DNA from: Aulostomus chinensis | Taxonomy: Eukaryota; Chordata; Actinopteri; Syngnathiformes; Aulostomidae | Direction: 5' to 3' | Assembly: GCA_037954235.1 (NCBI GenBank) | Contig: JBBMOA010000002.1 | Coordinates: 4,332,551-4,396,550, forward strand | Length of the DNA stretch: 64,000 nt | Shown here: piece by piece, positions 24,201 to 37,997 of the stretch | Position numbering within the stretch: position 1 is the stretch's first letter | Layout: the number at the start of each line of letters is the position of its first letter | Program-made: the position numbers and the translations under genes | The notes under the pieces: generated by a model | Databases searched by the model: none | What the model saw: only the letters and a program-made list of their open reading frames with translations | What the model was told of the DNA's origin: nothing

Positions 24201-27200
24201 GTTGTGCTCATATGTTTGCATATGCTGGCAGAATTTATGATTTCTTGGCCATTTTTCAGAGAATATGAATGATAACACAAAAACTTTTCTTTCACTCATG
24301 GTTAATGGTTGAAGGAAGCCATTCATTATCAAACAAATGTGTTTACCGGTACTCTTTTTTTAAATCATAATGACAACAGAAGATATCCAAATGGTCCTGA
24401 TGGAAAGTTTACATACCCCAGTTCTTAATACGGTGTCTTGCCCCCTTTAACATCAATGACAGCTTGAAGTCTTCTGTGGGATTTGTGGTTGAGGCTCTTT
24501 ATTTTCTCAGATGATAAAGCCGCCCATTCTTGTTGGCAAAAAGCCTCCAGTTCCTGTAAATTCTTGGGCTGTCTTGCATTAACTGCATGTTTGAGATCTC
24601 TCCAGAGTGGCTCAATGATATTGAGGTCAAGAAACTGAGATGGCCACTGCAGAACCTTCACTTTATTCTTCTTGGCTTGACTTGGCTGTGTGGTTTGGAT
24701 CGTTGTCATTTTGGAATGTCCAAGTACATCCCATGTGCAGCTTCCGGGCTGATGAGTGCAAATTTTCCATCAGTTTTTTCTGATAACATGCTGTATTCAT
24801 CCTGCCATCAGTTTTGACCAAGCCACCTGTGCTTTTGTAGCTCACACATCCCCAAAACATCAGCAATCCTACTCCGTATTTCACAGGAGGAGTGGTGTAC
24901 CTTTCATCATAGCCCTTGTTGACTCCTCTTCAAATGTAACATTTATTGTTGTGGTCAAAAAGTTCCGTTTTCGTCTCATCACTCCAAATGATTTTGTTCC
25001 CTCAGAGTTGAAGCTTGTCTCTGTGCTGTTTAGCATCTTGTAAGCAGAATGCTTTGTGGCATTCGCGTGGTAATGGCTTTCTTCTGGTGACTCAACCATG
25101 CAGCCCATTTTGCTTCAAGTGCCTCCTTATTGTGCATCTTGAAACAGCCACTCCACTTTTTTCAGAGTCCTGGATTTCAGCTGATGTTATTTGTGGGTTG
25201 GGTTTTTTTTGCTTCCTGAACAGTTTTTTCTGGCAGTCCTGGCTGAAGCTTTTGTTGGTCCACCTGGCAGTGGTTCTGTTTCAACAGAATCCCTCATTTT
25301 CCATCCATGTATCCATCCATCCATCTTCTTCCACTTATCCAGGGTCGGTTGCAGGGGCAGCAGCCTAAGCAGAGAAACCCAGACCTCCCTCTCCCTGGTT
25401 ACGGAATTCGGAATGCCCTGACCACCTCCCCATGGAGGCGTCTTGGAGGCATCCTGACAAGATGCCTGAGCCACCTTATCTGACTCCTCTCAGCCTCTTG
25501 TGGATGGTGGAGCTTCTCACCCTGTCCCTAAGGGAGAGCCTAGCCACCTCCTGGAGGAAACTCATTTCGGCCGCTTGAACCCACGATCTCGTCCTTTTGG
25601 GCACTACCCAAAGCTTATGACCATAGGTGAGGGTAGGGATGTAGATTGACTGGTAAATTGAGAGCTTGCCTTTCGGCGAAGCTCCCTCTCCACCACGATG
25701 GACCGATGCAGAGTCTGCATCACTGTAGACACTGCACCAATCTGCCTGTTGATCTCACGATCCAGCTTTCCCTTGCCTGTGAACAAGACCCCAAAGTACT
25801 TGAACTCCTCCACTTGGGGCAGGGTCTCATCTCTAACCCCAAGATGGCACTCCACCCTTGTCTATGCGAGAATCATGGACCTGGAGGTGCTGATTCCCAT
25901 CCTGGCCGCTTCACACTCAGCTACGAAACCAATCCAACAAGAGCAGCCCCTTGGCTGTCGGCAGGGGCACTGCTGATTGGCATTCTCAATTCCTTGGATA
26001 TCTTTTTATATTCCTTTCCTGTTTTATACAGTTCAATTGCATTTTCCCGCAGATCCTTTGACAATTGTTTTGCTTTCCCCATGACTCAAAATCCAGAAAC
26101 GCCAGCGCAGTGCTGGATGAAAGAGGCAAGGGTCTGTTAGGAGCCCAGAAACTCTCTGACCTTTTATACACACACACACAAACACACACACACACTGTCG
26201 TGCAGATGTAGATTAACTGTTGACTTAATTTTTTTTTATTTTTTTATAACAAGCTATTATCACACTACTAAAGGAATCACGTCCCACGACCAAAGTCCCC
26301 TTTTTGGCAACATAATGTAAACATGTTCTGTATGGGCTGCCAGAGTTATTTTCTTAACTGACCATTATTGTTTATGACTCAGGTGGAGAAGGAGCAGTGT
26401 GAGGCCAAACTGTCCAAACTGCGTCTCCAGAACAAGGCCAAGGTGACTTCTCTCACCACACAGCTGGAAGAACTGAAGAAACAGCAGGGGGGTCAGGATT
26501 CGCCAACACACAGCAAGAAGGTACACGCACATTCATGCGTAATTCTTCACATTTCATACAATTAATGTATGAATCTCTTGAACCTCACTATTAGCCTTAT
26601 TTTAATCTTCATTCTTGTGCTGGAGTGGAATTCAAATTCACATGTAACATCTACCAACTGCTCTCTAAGTCCTCTGTTGTGTCGCTGCTTACCCTTACAT
26701 TTTCTGATCTCGTTATTGCTGAGTAGTATTGAAAATGCTGTGTTGTGTGCTGTTGTGTTGTTTCAAACATTCAGTCTATCTCTGGCTCATAAGCATTCTG
26801 TAAAAATATATCAAGTTATATTTTCCCTTGTCTATCTACATCAGACAGCCAAGTCAGCATTCCCTTTTTGCTTCCCTGCAGGGCCCATCAGAAGGAGGAG
26901 ACCAAGCCAATCGGGGGAAAATTGTCTTGCTAAAGAAGAAGGTTGAAGACCTCGAGCAACAGCTCACACAAAGAGAGGAGGAGCTGCAAAACAGGGTAAA
27001 GCATATTTCACATTTACCGCAAAATGTGGTCCCTTCATACAGTCATGTATAAACAATTCCATTTCATTCAAGTGGTATCCTAAAGAAGGACTGAACAGGT
27101 AAGTTGAAATACAAATATTTTGTCATTGTTGCTCATTTATCTTTGGTGACTATGGTAATCATTTTAAGCTTTTTAAACTGATTAATACAACTATCAGATA

Positions 27201-28278
27201 TTTAGAGAAAAAGATGCCTTAATGCTGTTGAGACATTAGCTGCTATTCAAACGTGGTCCTGGTCACATTGACCGGTTCCAGCAGAAAGCTACCTATGTCC
27301 TTGCAGATTGTCATGTTGGAGGGCTGAACAGGAACAACTGGAGAGAACAGGAGATTTAACAAGATTCACATTCAGACTCCAATATTTCTGAGTGTTGCTA
27401 CAGCAGCCAGGAGCTCTTATGGTCCATGTAGGATTAGTAGCCTTGCTAAAGAATGTACAACCAAAGCCAGTTGCTCTCTATTTAACGCTCTGTGGATCTC
27501 TTGGCTTTAACAGATATTAAAATTGCACCAAGGATTCTCTGTGTTTGTTTTTATTTATCCAAAGATAAGTTGAATCTGCAAGCAGCTGTGATTGGGCTGC
27601 ATTAATATGAAAACCCCAGTAATTTTCTTATAAATCGTCTTGGCGGTCTTAGGGTTTGTGACAAAAAAAACAAAAACAAAATAGATTAAAACCTTTTGCA
27701 CATATCACATGTAACCTACAGAAAAAGAAGTGTTTATTTATCCATGGTTTATTTGAGAGGGACAAGAAGGTCCAAGAAGTTCTCTTGAGCAAATAAAACA
27801 AACAAAAAAAACCCACTGATGCACAGTGTTCGTAAGTTAGTCTAAAAACGTAGAAGCTTACAGTACTGTTATCTTTATTAACACACCCAGAAAGACACAG
27901 GGGAGCAAACACAGACTCCTGTGTACGTGGATGTAATACTGGTACAAATCTATACCCACACATGTACACACGTGCGCGCGGGTTTGAACAGCTATCCTTG
28001 TCAAGACCCTAATCCTAGTTGTAACCCTAACCAATTTATGTCAAATCCTAACTAGGACTAGGGGCTTGGGTTTTGATAGGTAATGAAAGCTAGGTAAACA
28101 CACACACACACACACACACAAACAGAGCCTATACACACACAGAGTAGCTTATTCAAACATGCACTTGTAACTCTTCCCGATATCATACACTCATCAGGAC
28201 ATATATTCTCTCACTCTATGCAAACAATTGCCACAGAAACTATACTTCATGATGTTCACATTTTTGTTGTTTTGATCA

Positions 28279-28315
<37 letters not shown>

Positions 28316-31300
28316 ATATTATTGTCATGATATGAATACATAAAAATCACTAACTCAACATTGTGTTAAGTGACTAAAACGCTTTTGAGGAATTATGTAT
28401 TCAGTGTTTTTCATTATGTGCCTGAAGTGGAGAGGCCATCTTTGAAGCCCGTGGATAGAAGGTATATCAAGGGTTATACAGTGAGGATCTGACCGGGCAA
28501 TAGTTTTTTCGGGGTTTTGTTCATTTCTCTAACGAAGCATCACTAATTTTCTTTTAGAGGAAGGAGGTGGAGGCACAGCAGCAGAGAGGTGAGGAGATGG
28601 ATGTCATGCTGACAGAGAAGGACAGGAAGTTGGCTGAGAAGGAGGCCTACATTATCCACTTGCAAACAGCACTGGCTGGAGATCAGCCTGTCGCACTTCC
28701 ACCGCAACAAAAGGTAATACAAGCCCAAGTGATGTCATTCTATTTGGTTCACCGTTTTTCATTTTTTAACATCTTGAGATTTGAGAGATTTAAGTTTAAA
28801 TCAGCAAACACCATCCTCCTTCTGTACCTCCTCAGGCGACAGAGGAAGGTGGAGCAATGCAGGAGCTTCAGCTGCTGGTGCAGAGCCTGACAAGAAAGGT
28901 TGGAGAAGCAGATGAGCGCTACAGTTTGCTCCAGGAGCAGACAGACAGTCTGAAAGAGCTTCTGGCCTCAGAGAAGGAGCAGTACAGCCAGAAAGAGAGC
29001 ATGTACAAGCAGAACGTAGGTTTTTAAAACACGGGATGATCACACACTGGCACACTGCCTTCTGTTAAATGCATGCAGAAAATAACATTTTAATGATATG
29101 ATTTGATCATTTCATATTCTGCATTTATACCGTTGTAATTTTTTGTATTAATTTCTCACCACTGTGTGTACGAGTTGCATCTGTACCTCTGATATATCTT
29201 GTTTGGTTTCAGATCCAGACATTCAAAGACATAATTCTCCAGAAGGATAACCAGCTGATGGAGATGAACCAGATGCATGAACAGGAGCTCTTCAAGCTGG
29301 CAGCAAAGTCTGACGCCAGTGCTGACCTCGAGCAGGTCTGTAACACTCATCTCTGCAATCTCTCTCTGATAAAATGATGTAACTTACATGATTTTCCTGT
29401 TGTGTCATGATTTTATGGAACATAGAGTCTGATGGTGACTTTGATTGAATAATTCTGTGCAGCTGTGTGGACTATACTTACACTTTGGTTGCACTTATTT
29501 TGTTCCTCATTTCTCAACAGCTTTTGAAGGCTCTAAAACAGAAGCTCCATGAGAAGGAAGAGGTGCTTCTGGGTAAAACCCAGGTCATTGATGTTCTTCA
29601 GGGAGAGGTGGATGGCAGGGACCAGCAGATAAAGGTCAAGAAATATGTCTGAACTATTTTCTATACCTGAAATACTTCTGTTCTTGTGGTGTATTGTTTG
29701 TGAAGATATGCTTTGATGATTACATGAAGTACCACATTTATCTTGAATATCACTGTCTTCACTGTGCCCATAGGAGTTAATGGAGCGACTTCGTAGACAG
29801 CAGGTTGAACGTGAGAACCTGGAATCCAAGATGGAGGCTGAAAAACATGTCATGAGAGCACAACTTCGGGATCTGATGGAGAAGCAGCAGGCAGAGGTGC
29901 GGCAAATGACTGAGCAACATCAGGCACTGCTGGCCCAAACCCAACAAGATCTTCTGGGGCAGCTGGAGGAGCTGAGAAGGTCCTCAGCAGCAGCAGCAGC
30001 ACCATCAGCCTCTCAGGAGGCCTCAGGAGCTGAAAACTTGACCGGGGATTCAGCCTTCGTCGAACGGATAGCTGAGCTTGAAGGTTGGTGGGTTTTCTTG
30101 GATCTGTGTTTCTGCTAATCAATGTCACCTTTTAAAAACACATTTCTTAGAAGTCGACAATAGTTTGTGCAAAGTACTTTTTATTAGAGCAACTCTGCCA
30201 TCGTTGATTGTTTTTATTGAGCCCATCAGACAAAGTATTTGAGTTTATATATTTTCAAGAGCTAAAGTATAAATGGATTTTCCCCCATATTTATACCTCC
30301 CTCAGTAGTCGTTGCATTTGCTGCAATCAGAAAAGGATATTATCACCTGTGATTGTTTATTAACTTTATTGACTGTCCCATTTATTGACTGTCCCATTTA
30401 TTGACTGTCCCATTTATTGACTGTCCCATTATGATATGAGAAAGTTCGTCATAAGAAAACAGCCTGCTGTATTTGTTGTATCTATGAAAATAGACCTGTA
30501 AGATGTCCTCAGAAAGCTTTGTTGTTTTTCTGACCATAACTGTGAATGTCACCATTTCATCAGACTTTCTCTCTCTTCTCTTCTGCAGCCCAGACAAAGC
30601 ACAAAACAGATGAAGCCAGCAGATCAGAGGCTAAATTCTTGAAAATGAAAGCCTGGTCTAAATCTCGAATCAGACAGTTGGAGGAGGAGTTAAAGAAAAG
30701 CCAGGTCCGGTTACTAACTACGAGACTTGGTCAAATTTACTTTTTACATTTCATTTTAGAGAGGAACCCTTGTGTGTGTTTGTTCTAATTGAAATGCACA
30801 CTGTAAGTGATATTGTGCCATTACGGTAAATGAGAAAATATGATACACTTGAAGTATAAAGCACATCTATACACAGGTTACAACTCAGACTAAGGCGTTA
30901 AAAAGATGTTTTCCTTTTTCCCTCAAGGCTGGATTTGCCCCCCCTGACCTGACAGCCCTGCGCAGTCGTGTCACAGCCCTGGAAGAGGAGCGAGAGGAAA
31001 ACCTCTGGAAGGTGGAGCAATATGATGACGTCAAAGCAAAGAATGGTGACTGAGTAATATTACTATTTATGTGCTGATGTTAATTTTACTCACTGCATGT
31101 CTTTAAAACCCTGTCAGGTCTTACAACTACAATGGAAAAAGAATGGGCACTTCTTGTTTCTGAACACCATGTGTTTGTTTTCCACCTATAGAAATGCTGG
31201 AGGCTAAACTCGTGGTTTATGAGGAGCAACAGAGGACACTTCAAACTGAGCTGGAGCAATTCACCAAGAGGGCTGCCTCTCAGGTAAGGGGATCCAGGAT

Positions 31301-32524
31301 TTCTCTCAAAATCATCCTTCTCTTGGTTCCCAGATAGTGAGATGCTGTGCTGAAGTCTGCTTATTGTTTCCTGCCTCTCCCTGCTTTCGCCACAGGCAAG
31401 TGAATCGGGCAGTGCTGATGACACTCAAAGCCAAGTCTTGGAGTGGCAGGAGATGGTAGCTGAAGCAGTCAGCGCCAGGGACCGGGCCAGGGAGGAGAAG
31501 ACTGCCATGGTCCTCCGCATTAGCCACATGGAGGAGGAAAGAGAGGGTAAGGCCTTTGCCAGATGATGACAAATAGTCAATAGAGTTCAATCTCACCACT
31601 AGTACTGAACAAATGGAGCGACTTGCCAGCAGCAGTGCTCAAAAAGCTGTTGCATTACAGGAAAGAGGAAAAACATATTTGTGTAAGATGTGGGTATTAA
31701 TATCTATTAAATATATACATTCTGCTGCAAGCACAACTTACTGCTTAGAAAGCCTTAAACACTGTAAACCAGCAATGCTCAGGCACTTTAGGGTTAGTGT
31801 TATTCGAATAAAGAAATGCCCTTAAGTGACCAGTCTTTCCATCACCACAAGAGCATTCTTAGCTTCATGCAGCAAGACACACACTCCATCACGTCAGTAG
31901 CGGTCAATTCTCATCTTGATTTCAAGATGAAAAGGAAAGAGTCACAAGGAAACAGTGGACAAGTACTTTTTATTTCCTTTTTTCATCAATAAGAAAAATA
32001 AGCTCATCATTTACACTCCAGTTAGGAGTACCTTGTACTCCTGTAGTATGTACAGGGTTATTCCTGAAATTCTTAAAAAAAAAAAACAACTTTAATTTGC
32101 AGAGATATAAAAGTACTGAGTTAGTTTCAGTGTACTAGTTTACACCGGACTATAGTGGGTGGTGGTATTAATCCATTACACTCACTCTGCTCATCAACTA
32201 TACACAATATTAGGGCCACATTGAGGGATAAAATCTTAGGCATTGAGTTTAATGTCTAAATTCTAGACTGAATTTTCTAGAGCTTCGACTTCAAACTCGA
32301 TGCCTACGATTTTATCCCTCAATGTGGCCCTAATATTGTGTATAGTTGATGAGCAGAGTGAGTGTAATGGATTAATACCACCACCCACTATAGTCCGGTG
32401 TAAACTAGTACACTGAAACTAAATAGTATATATACTTTAATTTGCTGTGATATTAATTATTGGCTTCATTTTTGTAAATATGTATTACTATGTATATCTA
32501 TGTCTTATCAATCTATCTATGTCA

Positions 32525-32602
<78 letters not shown>

Positions 32603-35600
32603 TTTTTTTTTTTGATTGTTGAAGGTTGATGCAGAGACATCTCTATCCATGTCTCTTAGTTCATGTATTCACCTCAGTTTTAAACTGCTGGCGCCAAAAC
32701 TGCTTAGAAATCACATCAGAAACTTTGCTGCCATTGTTGAATGTACACAACGCTCCCACTACGCCCCCCAGTGGTAGCTTGGTTGTAAGGCCCATGGCTA
32801 TTAGTTATCCTCCTAATGTGGGGATTTCTTTATATTTCCACGAAGAGCCCATTGTAGCTCATAGTTAGCATTAGCAGACATTCGTAGGTAAACTGATAGA
32901 GTCCTGTAACATCCCTGCAGTGAAACATACCATCCTGAGTGTTATGAAATCCATTTTTTACCATTTCTGTGTTGTGGTGCTGTTGAAATTATATTTTGCT
33001 TTACTGACAGGTGTTTATAATTGTTGATTTAATTAAGGTGGTCAAAAATTATAAACACCCCTCTGTATCACACAGTATAATTCAGTAAACTGAACTAAGT
33101 GGCAGCTGTCTGTAAATGTCGTCCTTTGATTTTGTCCGAACACCCCACCCTCAGCAGAACCACCACCTCCCCCATGTTTTGTAGCAGAGCGACTCAGTTT
33201 GTGTTCTACTGTTTATTATCTACATGTCTTGTGTTGTCTGACTGAACATCACTTTCTTTTTCTTTATTTTGCCCCCCTGTCCTCACTGTTGTTAATGGGG
33301 AGCATTTGAGTCCCCCATGCTGCCTCCCATCTCATGGACCACCGCCCCCACTCTCCCTCTCCAGCCCCTGCTCCAGGGATGGGAGTAGCCACACAGAGCA
33401 GTTTCCCATCAGTTTTGTGCATGCAGGCTTCTCCAACCCTCCGGTGCAACTTGTGCTCACTGTACTGTCTGTAGTTTCCCTGAGTCTCATTTTTACTGGG
33501 GGAGCTACAGGTAGTGCAGTGGCAGGCTGCACATATCAGTCTGCCATTTTGTTTCTCCTTCCTCCCCTCCCCTTGTGTTTTTCTCTTCTTTTCCTTTCTT
33601 TCATCACTCCTTGTTTTTCTGTCATGTAGGTTTTCTTACTGTTGTTCGATTTCTGGTGTGGCCACACTAAGACCTGTAGGTGTAATACATCAAAATTAAC
33701 AACAGTACATTACATACAATCTCAACATTGTTCTGTCTCTTTTGTGGTGGGATGGCTGTCGTTGCTCTATCCTTTGGAAGAGGACTGATGTGTGTGCTAA
33801 GACTGACTAGAGTTTCATTCATAGTGTTGGATACTGCACACATAAAATAATCCAGAAATGAAAAGTGTCTGTCAATAGAAGATAGTTCAGAAGGTAGGTT
33901 TGCTGAGAGTATTCATTTAATTTGTGTGCTGTCATAACTGTCGGTGACTTACTTTCATACCTCTTTATACAAGCAACATTAAAGATATGGTATTGGATTA
34001 CTGAAGTGCAACTGATGGATAGATAGGGAGGAGAATGAATGATCGTATTATTGATTACTCAGACAAATTGAAGCCTTCTCTTGACTGCCAAAAGCCTGAC
34101 AGCTGAGAGGTTTTACTGAACTCTGTCTCAGTTCTCTACTGCTCTTTGGATGGCAGAAACCCTTCCTAGTAAGGCTGCATGATCAGTCATTTTAAAATCA
34201 TGATCTCCATTCCAAACTCTTTGACATCTAATTTTTAGATGAGATGACTTTGTCCCATTTTCATGAAAGACATCAGCTGCACTGAAATAAGTGCTCATAC
34301 TTGGTGGGTGACAGGGTATAAAGGACAATAAAAAAATAGTCATATTTTGTTGTGTTGGTTCCATATTAGGCATTTTTTGTTGCTTCATTTACATCGAACA
34401 AGATCATGAGAGGAAATCGTGATGTTCATTTTCATGCAGTCTTCTTTCTGAAAACATTATTATTAATAATTCTTACGTATTATTATCCATTCAGACTTGA
34501 TTAATGTGGTGCTTTGTACCTTTGCATTCATTCAAAACATTCCTGTATTTGTCATTTTGGTAGGTTTAATTCAGATTGTCTAACTATGTGAAGCAGATGC
34601 TCTAACTTGCTTGTAATGCTTCCGCTGCCTGTAAGTGCTGCTTCAAATGCTAACTATGATGCTTGTGTGACACTCTAATTGGTGCAGTTACAGAGTTTGG
34701 AGGGTGACAGTAACATGCATGCTGTTAGTATCTACGTTAGATCTCATTACTGTTCTAAGCAATGTCTAAAGAGATGGAGACTGCACCAACATCAGGACCT
34801 GCTGGGTTTCTTTGCTTCTCAGCTTTGCTTCTCTTCCAGTAACCCACAGATAACTTGTCAATAGGTCCCGTCTGCCCTTGCCTGTTTATGTGCTGAATCC
34901 TCACTGACCACCTCTGCTTGTTTAACCCACTGCACTGTCCCTTTTCTGCACCAACCCTTGCTTTGAGCTACCCACCTCCTCCTCCCCTACACATTAGCCT
35001 GTTGTCACAAAACAGATGGGAACATGTTTCATACATCTTAATCAATTTGGCATTGCCCTGCTTTCACGCTGTCCAGCTGAATGAAAGTCCGATGAAAAGC
35101 AACAGAAGATCCCCCTCACGTTTGAACCTGTCTGTTGTCTTTCTAAATAGCTGCCTGCTCTCCTTATTGAAGAAACAGCAATGAAACAAGTGTGACTCAC
35201 AGAAATGGCTCCTTCCTTCCTCCCACAGCCACTTTTACTCTCTTTCTCCCTCATGTTTGAATGCAGTCTGTTTTCCTTTGCAATGCAAATTAGGTGTGCA
35301 TGGCTCTGACGTGAATGTTGCTTTTTAAAAAGGTTTCTGAAGTCCACAATACCTCATGCAAACTCAAAAGTGCGTACCGAGCTGGAGTATGGAGTAACGC
35401 TCTCATCTTTATCCATTCTTGTTTCACTCAGTCTCTGTCTCCATACTTCATGTCTCTTGCTGCCTCCACTGTTGGATGAAAATAGTTTTCCTTGTGACGA
35501 GGCCTCTTTGTGGCAGTGGTGAAAGTGTCTCATCTCCCTCTTCACCAGCACCTTCTGTGCCATCACACTCCTTATCTGCTCTCCATCTCTGTCATCCTGT

Positions 35601-37949
35601 CTTCAACACATGTCTTGTTTCACACTGCTTTCATTCTGTCCAAACTCTGTTTTCTACCCACCGCCCATCCCATAAATACATCCTCCATCCATCTCAAAAT
35701 ATCCCCTTTCCCTGTGGCACAAAACTGATTGAGGATGACTGGTTCTTTCCTGGCTGCTCCGATCCAGCACTAGTCACTCGGCAGCAGGAGTTGGAGGAGG
35801 AGCTTGCGCAAGCTCGGGGGCTCAACCAGCACAGGGCCAAAAAGCTGGGCACGCCAGCTCAACGGAACCTGCAGGTAGGCGAGCATGTCGCGTGGTTGCA
35901 TCAGTGTACCCTTGGATATTTGTAAATAGTTTACATGTGCTGTCATTTTCACAATGGCTTATGTCCAACTGAGGGAACTAAGAGTAGCATCACCAAATGT
36001 GCTGCAGTAACACCACCACTTGAAGCATATTAAGCCATAAAACTTGAAGTGGTCACTGACAACCTCAAATGTAAATGTAATTGTCTTTGTAACAGCCTAC
36101 GTCTATTTAAATTCAGCAGTAAGCTTTGTAACTAGAAACAAGTGAGGTCCACGGATGGTACCTGGAATAGTCAGGTTTGCTTGGTAAAACATTTGACTGC
36201 AATTGTGACTTAAACCTGACTATTCTATTTAGAATGTTTTTAATATGCTCAAGTTTTTGAGGTTATATAGGTGAGTGGTCTTGTCAGACATTGGTGGATG
36301 TCATCCCTTCCACCTCTATGCCACCCTATCACAGATGGGCCTTTATCATGGGGTGTTTTTTAAAACTCTGAAATTGCTATTTTATTTTTGACGACACATT
36401 GTAACGTCAAACTATCAGCTGGTTGCACCTTAACAGGTACAATCTTAAGGTGGTCCGTTTGCTCCACCTGCCTCTTCTGGCCCAAGGAGCATGTGATACA
36501 GACCTGAATTCATACAGGTGGAAGCTTGTGGATTCCCTTTACTCAACACATTTTCCCCCTGAACTACTATTCAAAAAAAAATCTAACAAGCTGAACAGAA
36601 AACTTAACAAAAGGTGGACATTAATGATAATCTAAGAAAATCAGCTTTCTCTGTTGACCTGCCCTTACACTCTTAAAGGAATAGATCAGTCCTAACATAC
36701 AGGAAGGGGTTTAGGCATAAAAACGGAACACATAGAGAACCAACTGGAAATGCACCCTCCATAGATCTTAAATTCATTAATTTAAAAGTTATATCATAGT
36801 CTTTGAACAAACAGAAGTGGGAGTTAGTTCATTAGTTTGTTTTTGTGAATTATCATGTCCAAACATTGAACTTTTCCTTTACAGTATAGTCATTTTACAA
36901 CCTGGCCGTATCCTGCTTCAATCAAAATGTTCTGACTCTTAGGAGGACTTTGAGTTTGATGGGCAGGTGCCATACCAGGACCCCCGCAGCACCTCAGAGA
37001 GCACAACCCCAATGGAAGGAGAGAACATGGGAGGTTGGTGGCCCGAGTACAGTACTCCTGACACAGGTGTGAGACCGCTAGACAGTTTACCCAGGCATGC
37101 ACACAGCCATCTGGAAACTTGCATTGTGTTTGGGTCGATATTTTGTGGTTCTCACCATAACACTCCAAACCTAGCTTTTTGAGTGTTGGTTTGCGGCTGT
37201 TGGTTGGTTTGTCTTTTTTTCCATCTAAGATCTGAGCTGTATTGGTTTGTATGATTTTATATGCCATTGGGATGAGCTTGGTTGAGCTTGCCTTCATTTT
37301 TGCTGGTGCACTCATTGGCAAGGTCAAACTCAAACAAGCTAAACTTAAGGTCCTCCTCAGTTTGATAAAAATAACCCTTGGACAATTGATGTTAATCCAA
37401 GAGATTATCATTTATACATGAGTTTCCATTTCCATCTGCTTGTGGTATTTTATTTGGACACGTGCATGCAGGTTGAGCTGGCTAGTATTTGTTGCGATCA
37501 CCTCTGAATGCACTGAACCCCTGTGAGACCATATACTGTAAATATAGGTGGCAAGCTTCTCCCCATCTGTGGTAAGTTTTGTTTTTTTTTGCATGTTCAG
37601 CTCCTTTTTCTTCTCTCCATTCTGTCTTGTGTTCTTGTAAAGTGTATGTCACAGATAAAGAAGAAACTACTTAGTGATTAGTAACTTAATGAAATGATCA
37701 GAGTAGAGTTGGTAACTAGAGAAATGTTGGTGATGAAACTAGGTCTTTCCAAATGTACATTGTGCTGAGTATATCATGTGACGCAGTCTAGAGTATAGAT
37801 GATTCCACTGCTCTTCTCTCAGGAGACCCATTTGGAAGTACACTGAGATAAAACTACAGCATGATAACGCCTCTTCTCTGCAATACATCCTCATCCATCC
37901 ATCCATTTTCTATGCAGCTTATCGGAGCCAAATATAAGGAACGCCATTT

Positions 37950-37997
<48 letters not shown>

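Larger units (their letters stand above)
24197..26195 (-). mobile_element. Tc1-like DNA transposon, defective, interrupted by a LINE fragment
   Basis: The left terminal sequence begins CAGTTGTGCTCATATG at 24199 directly after a TA. On the minus strand, decayed transposase is readable in pieces: an N-terminal segment starting MGKAKQLSKDLREN near 26082-25970, then PEESHYHANATKHS near 25085, LLMFWGCVSYKSTGG near 24865, and a C-terminal piece with WPSQFLDLNIIEPLWRDLKH ending at 24425. Frameshifts and stops separate the pieces. The right end fades into a (CA)n run at 26161-26195 with no matching terminal repeat, so that end is truncated. It lies in a giantin intron, antisense to the gene. Confidence 0.9.
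31547..35767 (+). other. golgb1: 4.2-kb giantin intron
   Basis: The longest intron after the first ones. It contains the near-perfect foldback at 32123-32420 and the microsatellite at 32519-32612. No further convincing exon was found: pyrimidine-rich stretches at 33240-33360 and 35420-35700 look like decoy acceptors. Confidence 0.5.

Noticed and set aside
28098..28121. Consideration of regularly spaced repeats as a CRISPR array
   Set aside because: The genome is vertebrate; no spaced 25-40 bp repeats with unique spacers are present, only microsatellites and tandem minisatellites.
33300..33400. Possible extra giantin exon after a pyrimidine-rich tract
   Set aside because: The joined frame reaches a stop (TAG) quickly and lacks coiled-coil character; direct joining of 31546 to 35768 keeps frame.
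35419..35767. Long open frame leading into the giantin exon at 35768
   Set aside because: It is the open intron 5' of the exon; the acceptor at 35766-35767 and phase match place the exon start at 35768.
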